Shown here in pieces: positions 26,474 through 32,767 of a stretch of 32,767 nucleotides of DNA (its first letter is position 1; every line of letters begins with the position of its first letter). Source of the stretch: an uncultured Bacilli bacterium (GTDB taxonomy: Bacteria; Bacillota_I; Bacilli_A; RF39; UBA660); NCBI GenBank assembly GCA_944363675.1, contig CALVUT010000092.1:1-32767 (forward strand). Direction: 5' to 3'. The position numbers and the translations under genes were made by a program. Under the pieces are notes generated by a model that was not told the origin of the DNA, searched no databases, and worked only from the letters and a program-made list of their open reading frames with translations.

Positions 26474-26647
26474 TTACAATAATATTTGCTTTGATCTAGC
26501 AGATGAAATATCAAACAAAACGTCGACGACCTTTCTTGTTGCTGATGCTGATACATTACTCCGTCTAACAAATACACCAGATGGCTTTAGGCCCTTATCA
26601 GCTAAATAATAGGGCTTATTAGAGCCACTCATTAAAATAATTCTTCC
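26474..26647 (-). pseudogene. Remnant of an AlbA/Schlafen-type (AlbA_2 domain) protein
   Basis: An uninterrupted minus-strand frame closed by a stop at 26474-26476 and preceded by a stop at 26648-26650. It contains SGSNKPYYL and KGLKPSGVFVRRS, which resembles the diagnostic loop of AlbA_2 (Schlafen-like AAA_4) proteins (KPYYLK.KGLKPSGVYVR). Only about 55 residues of the expected 300-500 remain and no good ribosome site is seen, so this is a leftover, perhaps of an earlier insertion. Family recognition is by motif memory. Confidence 0.55.
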
Positions 26648-26663
26648 TTATTAATATTAATAG

Positions 26664-27392
26664 TTATCTAATTTTGCATAATTTTTTTACGTAATTATAT
26701 AATCCACTATTTTGAGAAAAGTCAGCTTTAGTGTAAAAATCAACGACATCTTTTTCTTTAATAGACTGCATATCTTTACTATTTAAATTTTTATATACAA
26801 AAATTGAAGTACCACCATGCTCTTTGATATATTTCATTGCATAATAGTCTGTGAATCCATCTCCAATATATATAATATTAGAACAATCCTCATTATCAAT
26901 TCCATTTTTTTTCAAAATTTCTTTTATTGCAATAACTTTATTTTTATCGCTCATTAAAAATTCAAAACCATTAGCTTCATAATCTTGATTATAAGTAAAA
27001 ATAGTTGCATAAATTTCTTTAAAATATGACGAAATTGAAATTTTTTCTAAAAAGACTTTTACTCCTGAACTTAATAAATAATTACTAATATTATTTTGGT
27101 ACAGCATATTTAAAAATTCTATTACACCATTATTATAATCGACATTATCATAACCTAAAGAAAAATTTTCATCTGTCAATTTGAAACCTGCGTTTTTAAT
27201 TATTTCAAAATATGTATCATACATAGCTCGATATAAATCAATATTCTCAACTTTAGACCTTTTTTGCGCTAATTCTAAAAACTGAGGACTGTGGGCTCCA
27301 TCTTTCATACCACTTTTTTCTAAAATTTCAAACTTAGGTAGTGAATATGGGGTTAATGTTCCATCAAAGTCATAAATAATAATTTCTTTCAC
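26664..27392 (-). CDS. HAD-family phosphatase, phosphoserine phosphatase-like
   Basis: A 242-residue HAD enzyme: motif I YDFDGTLTPY, motif II LLSSG, motif III Lys in MSDKNKV, motif IV GDGFTDYYAM. The helical cap lies between motifs I and II (residues about 15-95). The order resembles SerB-like phosphatases, but the substrate cannot be told. AGGGAGG lies upstream of the ATG. It follows the relaxase remnant and precedes the AlbA remnant, so it may be cargo or part of the older chromosome; a tail-end position is all the sequence shows. Confidence 0.85.
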   Translation of the reverse strand: MKEIIIYDFDGTLTPYSLPKFEILEKSGMKDGAHSPQFLELAQKRSKVENIDLYRAMYDTYFEIIKNAGFKLTDENFSLGYDNVDYNNGVIEFLNMLYQNNISNYLLSSGVKVFLEKISISSYFKEIYATIFTYNQDYEANGFEFLMSDKNKVIAIKEILKKNGIDNEDCSNIIYIGDGFTDYYAMKYIKEHGGTSIFVYKNLNSKDMQSIKEKDVVDFYTKADFSQNSGLYNYVKKLCKIR

Positions 27393-27479
27393 TTAAATCC
27401 CTCCCTTAAATTTATTTGAATTTTTATTACTTTGCTTTTGTAATTTCTATTTAATTATATCAGATATCTTCATTATATT

Positions 27480-27677
27480 CTATCTGTTCATATCAAAATC
27501 ATCATTATCTTTTGAATAATTGCCATATTGAATATATTCAATATCTTCATTTCTACCTTCTAATTTTTCTAATAATTCCATATTTGTTTCGTAAATTTTA
27601 TTAAACGATTCCTTACAGTATATTCGCATAGTATCTTGAATTTCGTGTAACGATTCTTTGATGAACATTTGGCTCAT
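27480..27677 (-). pseudogene. Fragment of a second MobV relaxase gene
   Basis: The frame reads MSQMFIKESLHEIQDTM and LEKLEGRNEDIEYIQYGN. It matches the intact relaxase at 31064-32410 over VFTKESLIRLQDKM ... KGRNRDIHVSDMDNY, the part just after its catalytic HxDExxPHLH motif. All the N-terminal and C-terminal parts are missing. It overlaps in another frame the end of the 90-residue ORF upstream, so the junction of a deletion probably lies near 27677. Shows that this locus once held another MobV element or a duplicated one. Confidence 0.7.
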
Positions 27678-27885
27678 AATTAAATGCTAGATAAGTAGTT
27701 CCATTTATAATAATTCTATGAGGTTCTACATAGGTGAGATTTGTGTGTTCAATTGTTCTAATACTTCCATTATGAATAGTTGGTGTAGTATTATAAAAGC
27801 TACATATAAATTCAATTTTATTTTTTAAAACAGCTCCAATTTCAATTTCTTGTTTAATAATATTAACCATTAAAGAATCTCTCAC
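27613..27885 (-). CDS. Small ORF of unknown function
   Basis: About 85-90 residues, start GTG at 27885 or ATG at 27870 (AGTGAGAG upstream of the latter). The readable core is IKQEIEIGAVLKNKIEFICSFYNT and RIIINGTTYLAFNYEP, rich in beta strands; no family recognised. The last 15 or so residues read through DNA that, in another frame, belongs to the relaxase remnant, so the true C terminus is probably lost and the gene may be a truncated fusion product. It lies after a structured leader with its own promoter and terminator. Confidence 0.4.
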   Translation of the reverse strand: MRDSLMVNIIKQEIEIGAVLKNKIEFICSFYNTTPTIHNGSIRTIEHTNLTYVEPHRIIINGTTYLAFNYEPNVHQRIVTRNSRYYANIL

Positions 27886-27898
27886 TTTCTTTTACACA

Positions 27899-27929
27899 AC
27901 AAAAAATCAATCCCATTTCTAGAATTGAT
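27899..27929 (-). terminator. Minus-strand terminator or attenuator before the small ORF
   Basis: On the minus strand ATCAATTC pairs with GGATTGAT (plus 27906-27929) and a run of T follows. It is preceded by a promoter and leader and followed by the 90-residue ORF, so it may act as an attenuator. Confidence 0.65.
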
Positions 27930-28036
27930 ATTTATCATTAAGCTCAAAACTATAAAAGTTCGAGCAATTATCAATCTGGTGCGATAGCTAAGATAGTCCG
28001 AAACCATCACAACAAATAAATAAACAATTTAATTCT
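27899..28036 (-). ncRNA. Structured leader or small RNA of about 138 nt
   Basis: From the predicted start of the promoter at 28043-28071 to the terminator at 27899. Minus-strand elements: ACTATC-TTAG-CTATCG pattern near 27975, GCTCGAACT with AGTTTTGAGC hairpin (around 27942-27965) and the terminal hairpin. No known riboswitch or tRNA feature is recognised. Confidence 0.35.
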
Positions 28037-28042
28037 ATAATC

Positions 28043-28071
28043 ATTATAGCACAATTTTAATTAATTGTTTA
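28043..28071 (-). promoter_or_regulatory. Promoter of the structured leader
   Basis: On the minus strand TAAACA (plus 28066-28071), a 17-base spacer, and TATAAT (plus 28043-28048) with extended TGC. The -35 overlaps the stop codon of the three-Cys gene. Confidence 0.6.
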
Positions 28072-28851
28072 TGTATTTTGCATTTCTGTTATAGTTTTTT
28101 CTTTTATATGATATTCAATATTTCTTTCTTCACAAAACTTAATAACTTGACTTGCTAGATTATTATAATATTCTTTATAACCTTTATATTGACTAACAAG
28201 TTTATTATAATGAAGTCTGCCAAATATTATTTTATCTACAAAAGAAATAGAATTTAGTATTTCTTCAAAATCTTGATCAATTATATTTGGTGTTGGATAA
28301 GGTTCAATACTAACCCAAGTTTTACATCCTTTATCATGAAGTTTTTTTAAACTATTAATTCTATCTAAATATGGTGCTGAACCAGGCTCCATTTTTTTTC
28401 TAAATTCTTCGTTTAGAGATATAAGAGTTATACCATAACTATTGTCTTTACTCAAATCTGCTAATTCTATTGGTAATACTCCTTTAGTTAAAGCAGTACA
28501 TGGTAAATTATAACTATTTATTAATTTAATCACATCAATTGATAAATTACATATATCATCATATCCATACATAAAAGGATCAGTAGTAAAACACAAATGA
28601 ACACTTTTAATTTTATCCTTTAATTTAGGTAGTTCCTTATTTAATAATTTCATTGTGTTTGAAACAATAACTGGACATATCCATTCTTCATATGTTTTTA
28701 CAGTGCCAAATCTTTTAGCTAACATTGAAGCATAACAAGGATACTTACAACCATGTGAACAACCTTGAACATGGTTTATAGTATAATCACCATATTCTAC
28801 ACCTGTTTTATATAAAAGAGATTTTCTTTCCATAGACTTATTACATATCAT
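28069..28851 (-). CDS. Three-Cys-motif radical SAM-like protein (TcmP partner)
   Basis: A 260-residue protein with a C-x3-C-x3-C cluster (Cys31, Cys35, Cys39 in GCSHGCKYPCYA), near the radical SAM C-x3-C-x2-C motif but with one extra residue, as in the three-Cys-motif family that pairs with TcmP. CFTTDPFMYGY, LTKGVL and IEPYPTP follow the spore-photolyase-like barrel pattern. AAAGGAGGT precedes the ATG and an extended -10 (TGG TATAAT, minus; plus 28882-28890) lies in the end of tcmP. Gap to tcmP 31 bases. Function: [4Fe-4S]-dependent chemistry is plausible; the target is unknown. Confidence 0.82.
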   Translation of the reverse strand: MICNKSMERKSLLYKTGVEYGDYTINHVQGCSHGCKYPCYASMLAKRFGTVKTYEEWICPVIVSNTMKLLNKELPKLKDKIKSVHLCFTTDPFMYGYDDICNLSIDVIKLINSYNLPCTALTKGVLPIELADLSKDNSYGITLISLNEEFRKKMEPGSAPYLDRINSLKKLHDKGCKTWVSIEPYPTPNIIDQDFEEILNSISFVDKIIFGRLHYNKLVSQYKGYKEYYNNLASQVIKFCEERNIEYHIKEKTITEMQNT

Positions 28852-28882
28852 TTTTTCTAACCTCCTTTATCATATAATACAA

Positions 28883-29704
28883 TTATACCATAGTTTTATC
28901 TTTTAAAATATACTTTTCTACTTTTTTTACCAATCCAATTGCTTTAGGATTATCATTACTAATTAATAAAAACAATAAAAACAATGGAGAATTCCTACTA
29001 TTTTTAAGTACCAAATAATTTTCAGATACATAAGGAAATACTTCTTTCATTTTTTTGCAAATAAACCTTTGTATATCTTTCACTGAAGCTTTTTCATATT
29101 CAACATCTTGAAATAAATTAAGTTGCGTACTTTCAAAATATAAATCATCTTCCCAGGAATCATCTCCTAAGCACCGATTAAGAACCTTTTTCCAATCATC
29201 ATCAATATTCTTATCTTTTTTAAGCATTCTGTTTACAGCATAAAATGGAAATAAATACCACACATCTATTGCTTTAGTTAATGAAATACTTCTTAGTAAA
29301 TTAAAATCAAGTTGAGTTGCATAAGGATCAATAAAAAGAACTCCTCGACTATATCTCCAATCAATATTATCAATTATTTTTGGTAATGCATCATTGCAAT
29401 CTTCGTTATAAATATGTATATTTAATTCAGGATGCTTTTCTTTTATTTTTTCAAGTTCATGATAATTTTTCTTGTTTTTTTCAATAAAATAATACTCGTC
29501 AAATTTATTATCTAAATTCAAAGACATAGTTGTTGATCCGTCAATCGTTGTTTCATCAGAAAACTCTATTTTCCCACTTCCTGCAAAACAATCTATGTAA
29601 ATTTTTTTAAATCGCATATTCTTTAAGGCAGTCATGTAAAAATTAAGATAATCTTGAAGTATATCGAGTTTTTGCTTTGTCCATTCCCCACCAAATTTAT
29701 TCAT
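28883..29704 (-). CDS. tcmP: Three-Cys-motif partner protein TcmP
   Basis: A 273-residue protein of the TcmP family (Wtkq-K..ILq.YL N terminus; FKKIYIDCFAGSGK; YNEDCND; LFIDPYATQLD). The DCFAGSG (38-44) and DPYA (126-129) motifs are those of a class I SAM-binding methyltransferase-like fold; NEDCND (100-105) fits the adenine-binding strand. It stands beside its usual partner, the three-Cys protein. TcmP pairs occur on mobile and defence-type loci, but their role is not established in my knowledge. TAGGAGGAG upstream. Confidence 0.85.
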   Translation of the reverse strand: MNKFGGEWTKQKLDILQDYLNFYMTALKNMRFKKIYIDCFAGSGKIEFSDETTIDGSTTMSLNLDNKFDEYYFIEKNKKNYHELEKIKEKHPELNIHIYNEDCNDALPKIIDNIDWRYSRGVLFIDPYATQLDFNLLRSISLTKAIDVWYLFPFYAVNRMLKKDKNIDDDWKKVLNRCLGDDSWEDDLYFESTQLNLFQDVEYEKASVKDIQRFICKKMKEVFPYVSENYLVLKNSRNSPLFLLFLLISNDNPKAIGLVKKVEKYILKDKTMV

Positions 29705-29787
29705 ATTTTCTCCTCCTAACTACTAAAAAAGGCATAGTATTCCTTATATTTATTAATAAGTCTCTACTAGCCCTTATTTTTAATTTA

Positions 29788-30999
29788 TTATTTATTAGAT
29801 GATTCTAATTTTAAAACTTTACAATTAGATCCTTCACCAATTTGAACATTTTGTTTTTTGCCTATCACTTCTAAAAAGTTATCAATTCTATCAATTAAGC
29901 CAGTTAAAGGTAATTCTCCTCTGATACACTTAACCATTTCTATTATTCTTTCTTCGGCTTGATTTACTGATTCCATATTAAAATCAGAATTATCAAAGCT
30001 TATAACCTTTTCGGTTAAATTTTTAGCAATTGCTTCTTGTGTAGAATTAGCAAAATTAGAAACAATAATATCACCACTATTATTACTATTTGCTTGAGGT
30101 AATAATAATGTGTTTGCAGTACCTAATAATGCAGGATTACTAGTTAAATCAACTTTTACACCTTTTCTAGAATAGAAATTTGCACGAATACCTTTTTTTC
30201 TACTAACATCAAATCTATATGTTCCATTTACTTTTCCATTTCCTTTATGTGTTTGAATTGCAACTGACCCATATTCTAAACTATCATCTGGATTTAATAT
30301 AGCTTCAAATGCAACTGAAGCATTATTTTGTTTATTTCTTTTATCATATTTTTTTGCAATTCTCACTAATCGCATTCCTGTACTTAAATCTCTTATTATT
30401 TCAATGTCATCAAACTTTTCCACTAATATGTTACCTTTTAATGATAATGTAAGGTAATCATATTTATATTTTTCTCTCCAATCGTCAGTTAATTGATCAA
30501 GAGTAATTGATATATCAAAATCATTTGATAGTACATTAAAAGATGTATTATAAGAAATTCTTCTTGGATGTTTAAGCGTTAATCTTGCTTTAGAAGATTT
30601 AGAAAATTTGATTGTTCCATTATTGTTAAATGAAAAATGCCTTGTTGACTTATGTGAATTCATACCATACCAATCAATTCTTCCAAATTCAACTTCAAAT
30701 TCCTTACTTCTTTCACCAGTTAGTGTATTATTACCAACTAAAGTTTCTTTAGCAAGAGGTATTCCAATACTATCAGCAGAATAGAAGGCATTTGCTAATT
30801 TGTATCTTGACTCATACTTTCTCTCCATATCTCTTACATCAGCTTCGCCAATTTCATAATGTAAAGGTAAACAATGCGCATCTAATAATTGTTCCCACCA
30901 TGAAGCGTTCCAACTTTTAACACATTCTTCGGCTTTTTGCATTTCTTCTAATACTTTTTCAACGGCAATCAATTGACTCTCTTTATCTAAAATTTCCAT
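29788..30999 (-). CDS. Unrecognised 403-residue mobile-element protein
   Basis: Not recognised. Residues 1-70 are helical and acidic (VEKVLEEMQKAEECVKSW), residues 90-310 look beta-rich with basic turns (FEVEFGRIDWYGMNS, LTLKHPRRISYNTSF, RFDVSRKKGIRANFYSRKG), and the C terminus is helical (LTGLIDRIDNFLEVIGKK). No signal peptide, membrane segment or catalytic motif visible. AGGGGGAA is the ribosome site and an extended -10 (TGA TATAAT, plus 31022-31030) gives its own promoter. It lies between the relaxase and tcmP in the same direction, so it may be a partner of the TcmP module or an accessory DNA-binding protein. Confidence 0.75.
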   Translation of the reverse strand: MEILDKESQLIAVEKVLEEMQKAEECVKSWNASWWEQLLDAHCLPLHYEIGEADVRDMERKYESRYKLANAFYSADSIGIPLAKETLVGNNTLTGERSKEFEVEFGRIDWYGMNSHKSTRHFSFNNNGTIKFSKSSKARLTLKHPRRISYNTSFNVLSNDFDISITLDQLTDDWREKYKYDYLTLSLKGNILVEKFDDIEIIRDLSTGMRLVRIAKKYDKRNKQNNASVAFEAILNPDDSLEYGSVAIQTHKGNGKVNGTYRFDVSRKKGIRANFYSRKGVKVDLTSNPALLGTANTLLLPQANSNNSGDIIVSNFANSTQEAIAKNLTEKVISFDNSDFNMESVNQAEERIIEMVKCIRGELPLTGLIDRIDNFLEVIGKKQNVQIGEGSNCKVLKLESSNK

Positions 31000-31063
31000 A
31001 GTATTCCCCCTATGACTTTATATTATATCATACTTTTCTGTGTATTTAACAAAATCTTTATTA

Positions 31064-32410
31064 TTATCTCTCAAAATCATCTTTTTCCTTGTTTAAATCC
31101 AATTCTTCTATGTCATCATCATCTAAAACATTATCATCATACATGTCATTAATAACATCAATGTATTTATCATCTTTATCATACCAACTATGAAGTTTAT
31201 CGTGTAAGAAGGATATTAATTTACTAAATTTATCCTTCCAATAATCTATTGTATCTTTTAAATCTTGTATTTTAGATTTTAAAAATGATATTTCATTATC
31301 CTTTTCTTTAATTGTATCATTTAAAGTCTTAACTCTTAAATTAAGTGCTTCATTATTTTCGATGAGAGTTTTTATCTTATTATTCTTATCTTTTAATTGT
31401 TCGTGAGCATTAACTAGTGTATTGGATAATGTATGAATTTTATCATATTCTTTACTGGAGTTATTTACTTGTTCAATAAAGTCGATAAAAGAATCCCTAT
31501 CTTCTTTTGATAAAATATAATTATCTTTATTTAATTTAGAGATTTTTAATTTATCAATTTTATCTTTTATTTCTTTTGAATTGTTTTTTAATTCATTAGA
31601 TTTTTTATTTGCTTGTTTCAAGTTTTCAGTATTCTTTTCAATTTGCTTTTTCATTTCGATATAGTTATCCATATCAGATACATGAATATCTCTATTTCTA
31701 CCTTTTTGTTTTTGCTTTAAAGTAGAATCTAAACTATATACTTGATTAAATTCTTCAATACATAAAGTTCTCATTTTATCTTGTAATCTAATTAATGATT
31801 CTTTAGTAAATACATCGGATTTACCAACTTGTTTTTCCATACCGTTCTTATTTTTATATTTAATTGGAACACCGACAATATGTAAATGTGGACTTGTCTC
31901 ATCATAATGAATTATAGCACTGGCTACTTTAAAGTTAGGAACAAGCATTTCTAAATCATCAACTTGTTTTTGATAAACTTCAGACATTTTCTTCTTGAAG
32001 TTTTTATCTTTAGTGTCCCAATATTCTTTATCTCCAAGTTCAAGAATAATTTCACAAGCAAGATCTTTTTTCTCATTATTGGATACATTATCAAAATAAT
32101 TTTCTATCATTCTACTAGGTCTAGTTTGTTTAGAATTATATTCTAATCTTGCTTCTTCAAATTCTTTTAAATATAGTTTTTTAACATCATCTAGTGGAGA
32201 AGAAGTTCCTCTTACTATTTCTATTAGTTCTTGGTTATCATCATATTTTCTATAATTATGTTTATCTACTTTTGATAATTGTCTTACATTTTGAATAGCA
32301 TTATTAGGTAAAGATGTTGTTCCACTTAAATTGTTTTTACCATTTTGTTTAGATATATTTTTTCTATTTTTATCACTACCTAAATGTAATGAATAAGCAA
32401 GTTCTGACAT
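31064..32410 (-). CDS. MobV-family relaxase (Mob/Pre)
   Basis: A 448-residue relaxase that nicks oriT to start conjugal mobilization. Motif I is around HNYRKYDD (residues 51-58) and the catalytic-metal motif HYDETSPHLH is at 168-177, typical of MobV/Pre. Then the KESLIRLQDKMR region and a long coiled coil (about 250-400) with an acidic C-terminal tail. AAGGAGG lies upstream of the ATG. The upstream 150 bases have the hairpins expected of an oriT. Intact, so the element could be mobilized by a helper. No type IV secretion genes are in the window. Confidence 0.95.
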   Translation of the reverse strand: MSELAYSLHLGSDKNRKNISKQNGKNNLSGTTSLPNNAIQNVRQLSKVDKHNYRKYDDNQELIEIVRGTSSPLDDVKKLYLKEFEEARLEYNSKQTRPSRMIENYFDNVSNNEKKDLACEIILELGDKEYWDTKDKNFKKKMSEVYQKQVDDLEMLVPNFKVASAIIHYDETSPHLHIVGVPIKYKNKNGMEKQVGKSDVFTKESLIRLQDKMRTLCIEEFNQVYSLDSTLKQKQKGRNRDIHVSDMDNYIEMKKQIEKNTENLKQANKKSNELKNNSKEIKDKIDKLKISKLNKDNYILSKEDRDSFIDFIEQVNNSSKEYDKIHTLSNTLVNAHEQLKDKNNKIKTLIENNEALNLRVKTLNDTIKEKDNEISFLKSKIQDLKDTIDYWKDKFSKLISFLHDKLHSWYDKDDKYIDVINDMYDDNVLDDDDIEELDLNKEKDDFER

Positions 32411-32431
32411 AGGTTTCCTCCTTTCTAGAAG

Positions 32432-32568
32432 TGACCACTCAAATGGTCATTTTGGTTATCCAAAATTTCTAACCCCCTAGGAATTTTGTACGCTAAGCAT
32501 ACAAAATATCCAGTGGGCTAAGGTTTAACACCTTAGAAACCGTTTACTTTATTTCACAATAACCAAAA
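32432..32568. other. Candidate oriT of the MobV element
   Basis: Hairpins in order: TGACCA/TGGTCA (32432-32449), ATTTTGG-TTAT-CCAAAAT (32449-32466), ATTTTGTA/TACAAAAT with GCTAAGC core (32483-32507, one mismatch), CTAAGGT/ACCTTAG (32518-32536), and a long-range 10-bp pair TTTTGGTTAT (32450-32459) with ATAACCAAAA (32559-32568). Position directly upstream of a MobV gene is where oriT is normally found. The nick site is not identified. Confidence 0.5.
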
Positions 32569-32639
32569 CTTCGTAATGGTTAAAGTTCATAAGTATTAAT
32601 TTTTAAATTGCTATCGCCACTTTCATTTACTTCGTAAAC

Positions 32640-32755
32640 AAAACGTGTTATCAGACATGTCCGATAACACGTTTTATCAGACAAAAATTATTATCAGACA
32701 TTTTAAGTAAGAAGTATTGATAATGCAATAAAATATTTTACTTTTTATCTGATAA
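32640..32755. repeat. Cluster of resolvase-type half-sites
   Basis: TTATCAGACA occurs at 32648-32657, 32674-32683 and 32691-32700; the opposite orientation as TGTCCGATAA at 32658-32667 and TATCTGATAA at 32746-32755. TGTCYGATAA is the half-site consensus of Tn3-family resolvase/invertase sites. The pair 32658-32667 and 32674-32683 has the inward geometry of a site, 26 bases long. A 13-bp perfect inverted repeat (32640-32652 with 32663-32675) lies within. Confidence 0.6.
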
Positions 32756-32767
32756 TATTTTTATATA

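Larger units (their letters stand above)
32411..32767. other. Gene-free region upstream of the relaxase: oriT candidate then recombination-site-like repeats
   Basis: There is no supportable open frame in 357 bases. The left part (32432-32568) has four inverted repeats; the right part (32640-32755) has the TTATCAGACA repeat cluster. Both are listed separately. Confidence 0.7.

Noticed and set aside
27940-28036. tRNA or CRISPR-related RNA in the leader
   Set aside because: No cloverleaf with TTCGA in the T arm position, no CCA-end fit, and no repeat-spacer array or cas gene in the window.
32640-32755. CRISPR array at the window end
   Set aside because: The repeats are 10 bases, in both orientations and with uneven spacing of 0-46 bases.
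1-32767. Genetic code 4 (TGA as Trp), as in Mycoplasma relatives
   Set aside because: Many genes end at TGA in the expected place (for example at 18830-18832), and no TGA falls inside an intact conserved gene.

Overview
The window looks like a piece of chromosome from an AT-rich, anaerobic, Gram-positive bacterium, most likely a gut member of the Bacilli/Erysipelotrichia/RF39 type. Evidence: low GC throughout; strong GGAGG-type ribosome sites; TGA used as a real stop; pyruvate:ferredoxin oxidoreductase and PerR/rubrerythrin, as expected of an anaerobe; a T-box leader on pheST; and a sortase next to a surface protein, which implies a wall. The lineage is an inference; no rRNA is present.

Layout. 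Positions 1-17468 (+) are housekeeping: the tail of an unknown gene, rnr-smpB, an orphan small transcription unit with its own promoter and terminator, cysS, a large coiled-coil protein with a small partner, perR-rbr behind a Per box, PFOR, an HD/P-loop fusion, a membrane thioredoxin-like protein, and a phenylalanine T-box driving HAD-pheS-pheT. Positions 17534-22954 (+) are cell-surface and accessory: a GT2/methyltransferase fusion, a thioester/Cna-B adhesin whose anchor end looks frameshifted, its sortase, and an MqsR-like toxin with a SocA/Panacea-type antitoxin, both broken by frameshifts and a stop. Two genes on the minus strand follow (oligoendopeptidase F and a DUF1835-like/phosphotransferase fusion).

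From about 26.2 kb to the end the minus strand carries the accessory cargo of an integrated mobilizable element: MobV relaxase, an unrecognised 403-residue protein, TcmP (three-Cys-motif partner), its three-Cys radical-SAM-like protein, a structured leader, remnants of a second MobV gene and of an AlbA/Schlafen-type gene, and an HAD phosphatase. Upstream of the relaxase lie a hairpin-rich oriT candidate and a cluster of TTATCAGACA repeats that match the half-site consensus of Tn3-type serine resolvases. One end of the element is not in the window.

The most interesting parts are the 403-residue/TcmP/three-Cys module on the mobile element, the resolvase-like repeat cluster, the orphan small RNA unit after smpB, and the cluster of fresh gene-breaking lesions between 20.97 and 22.95 kb.
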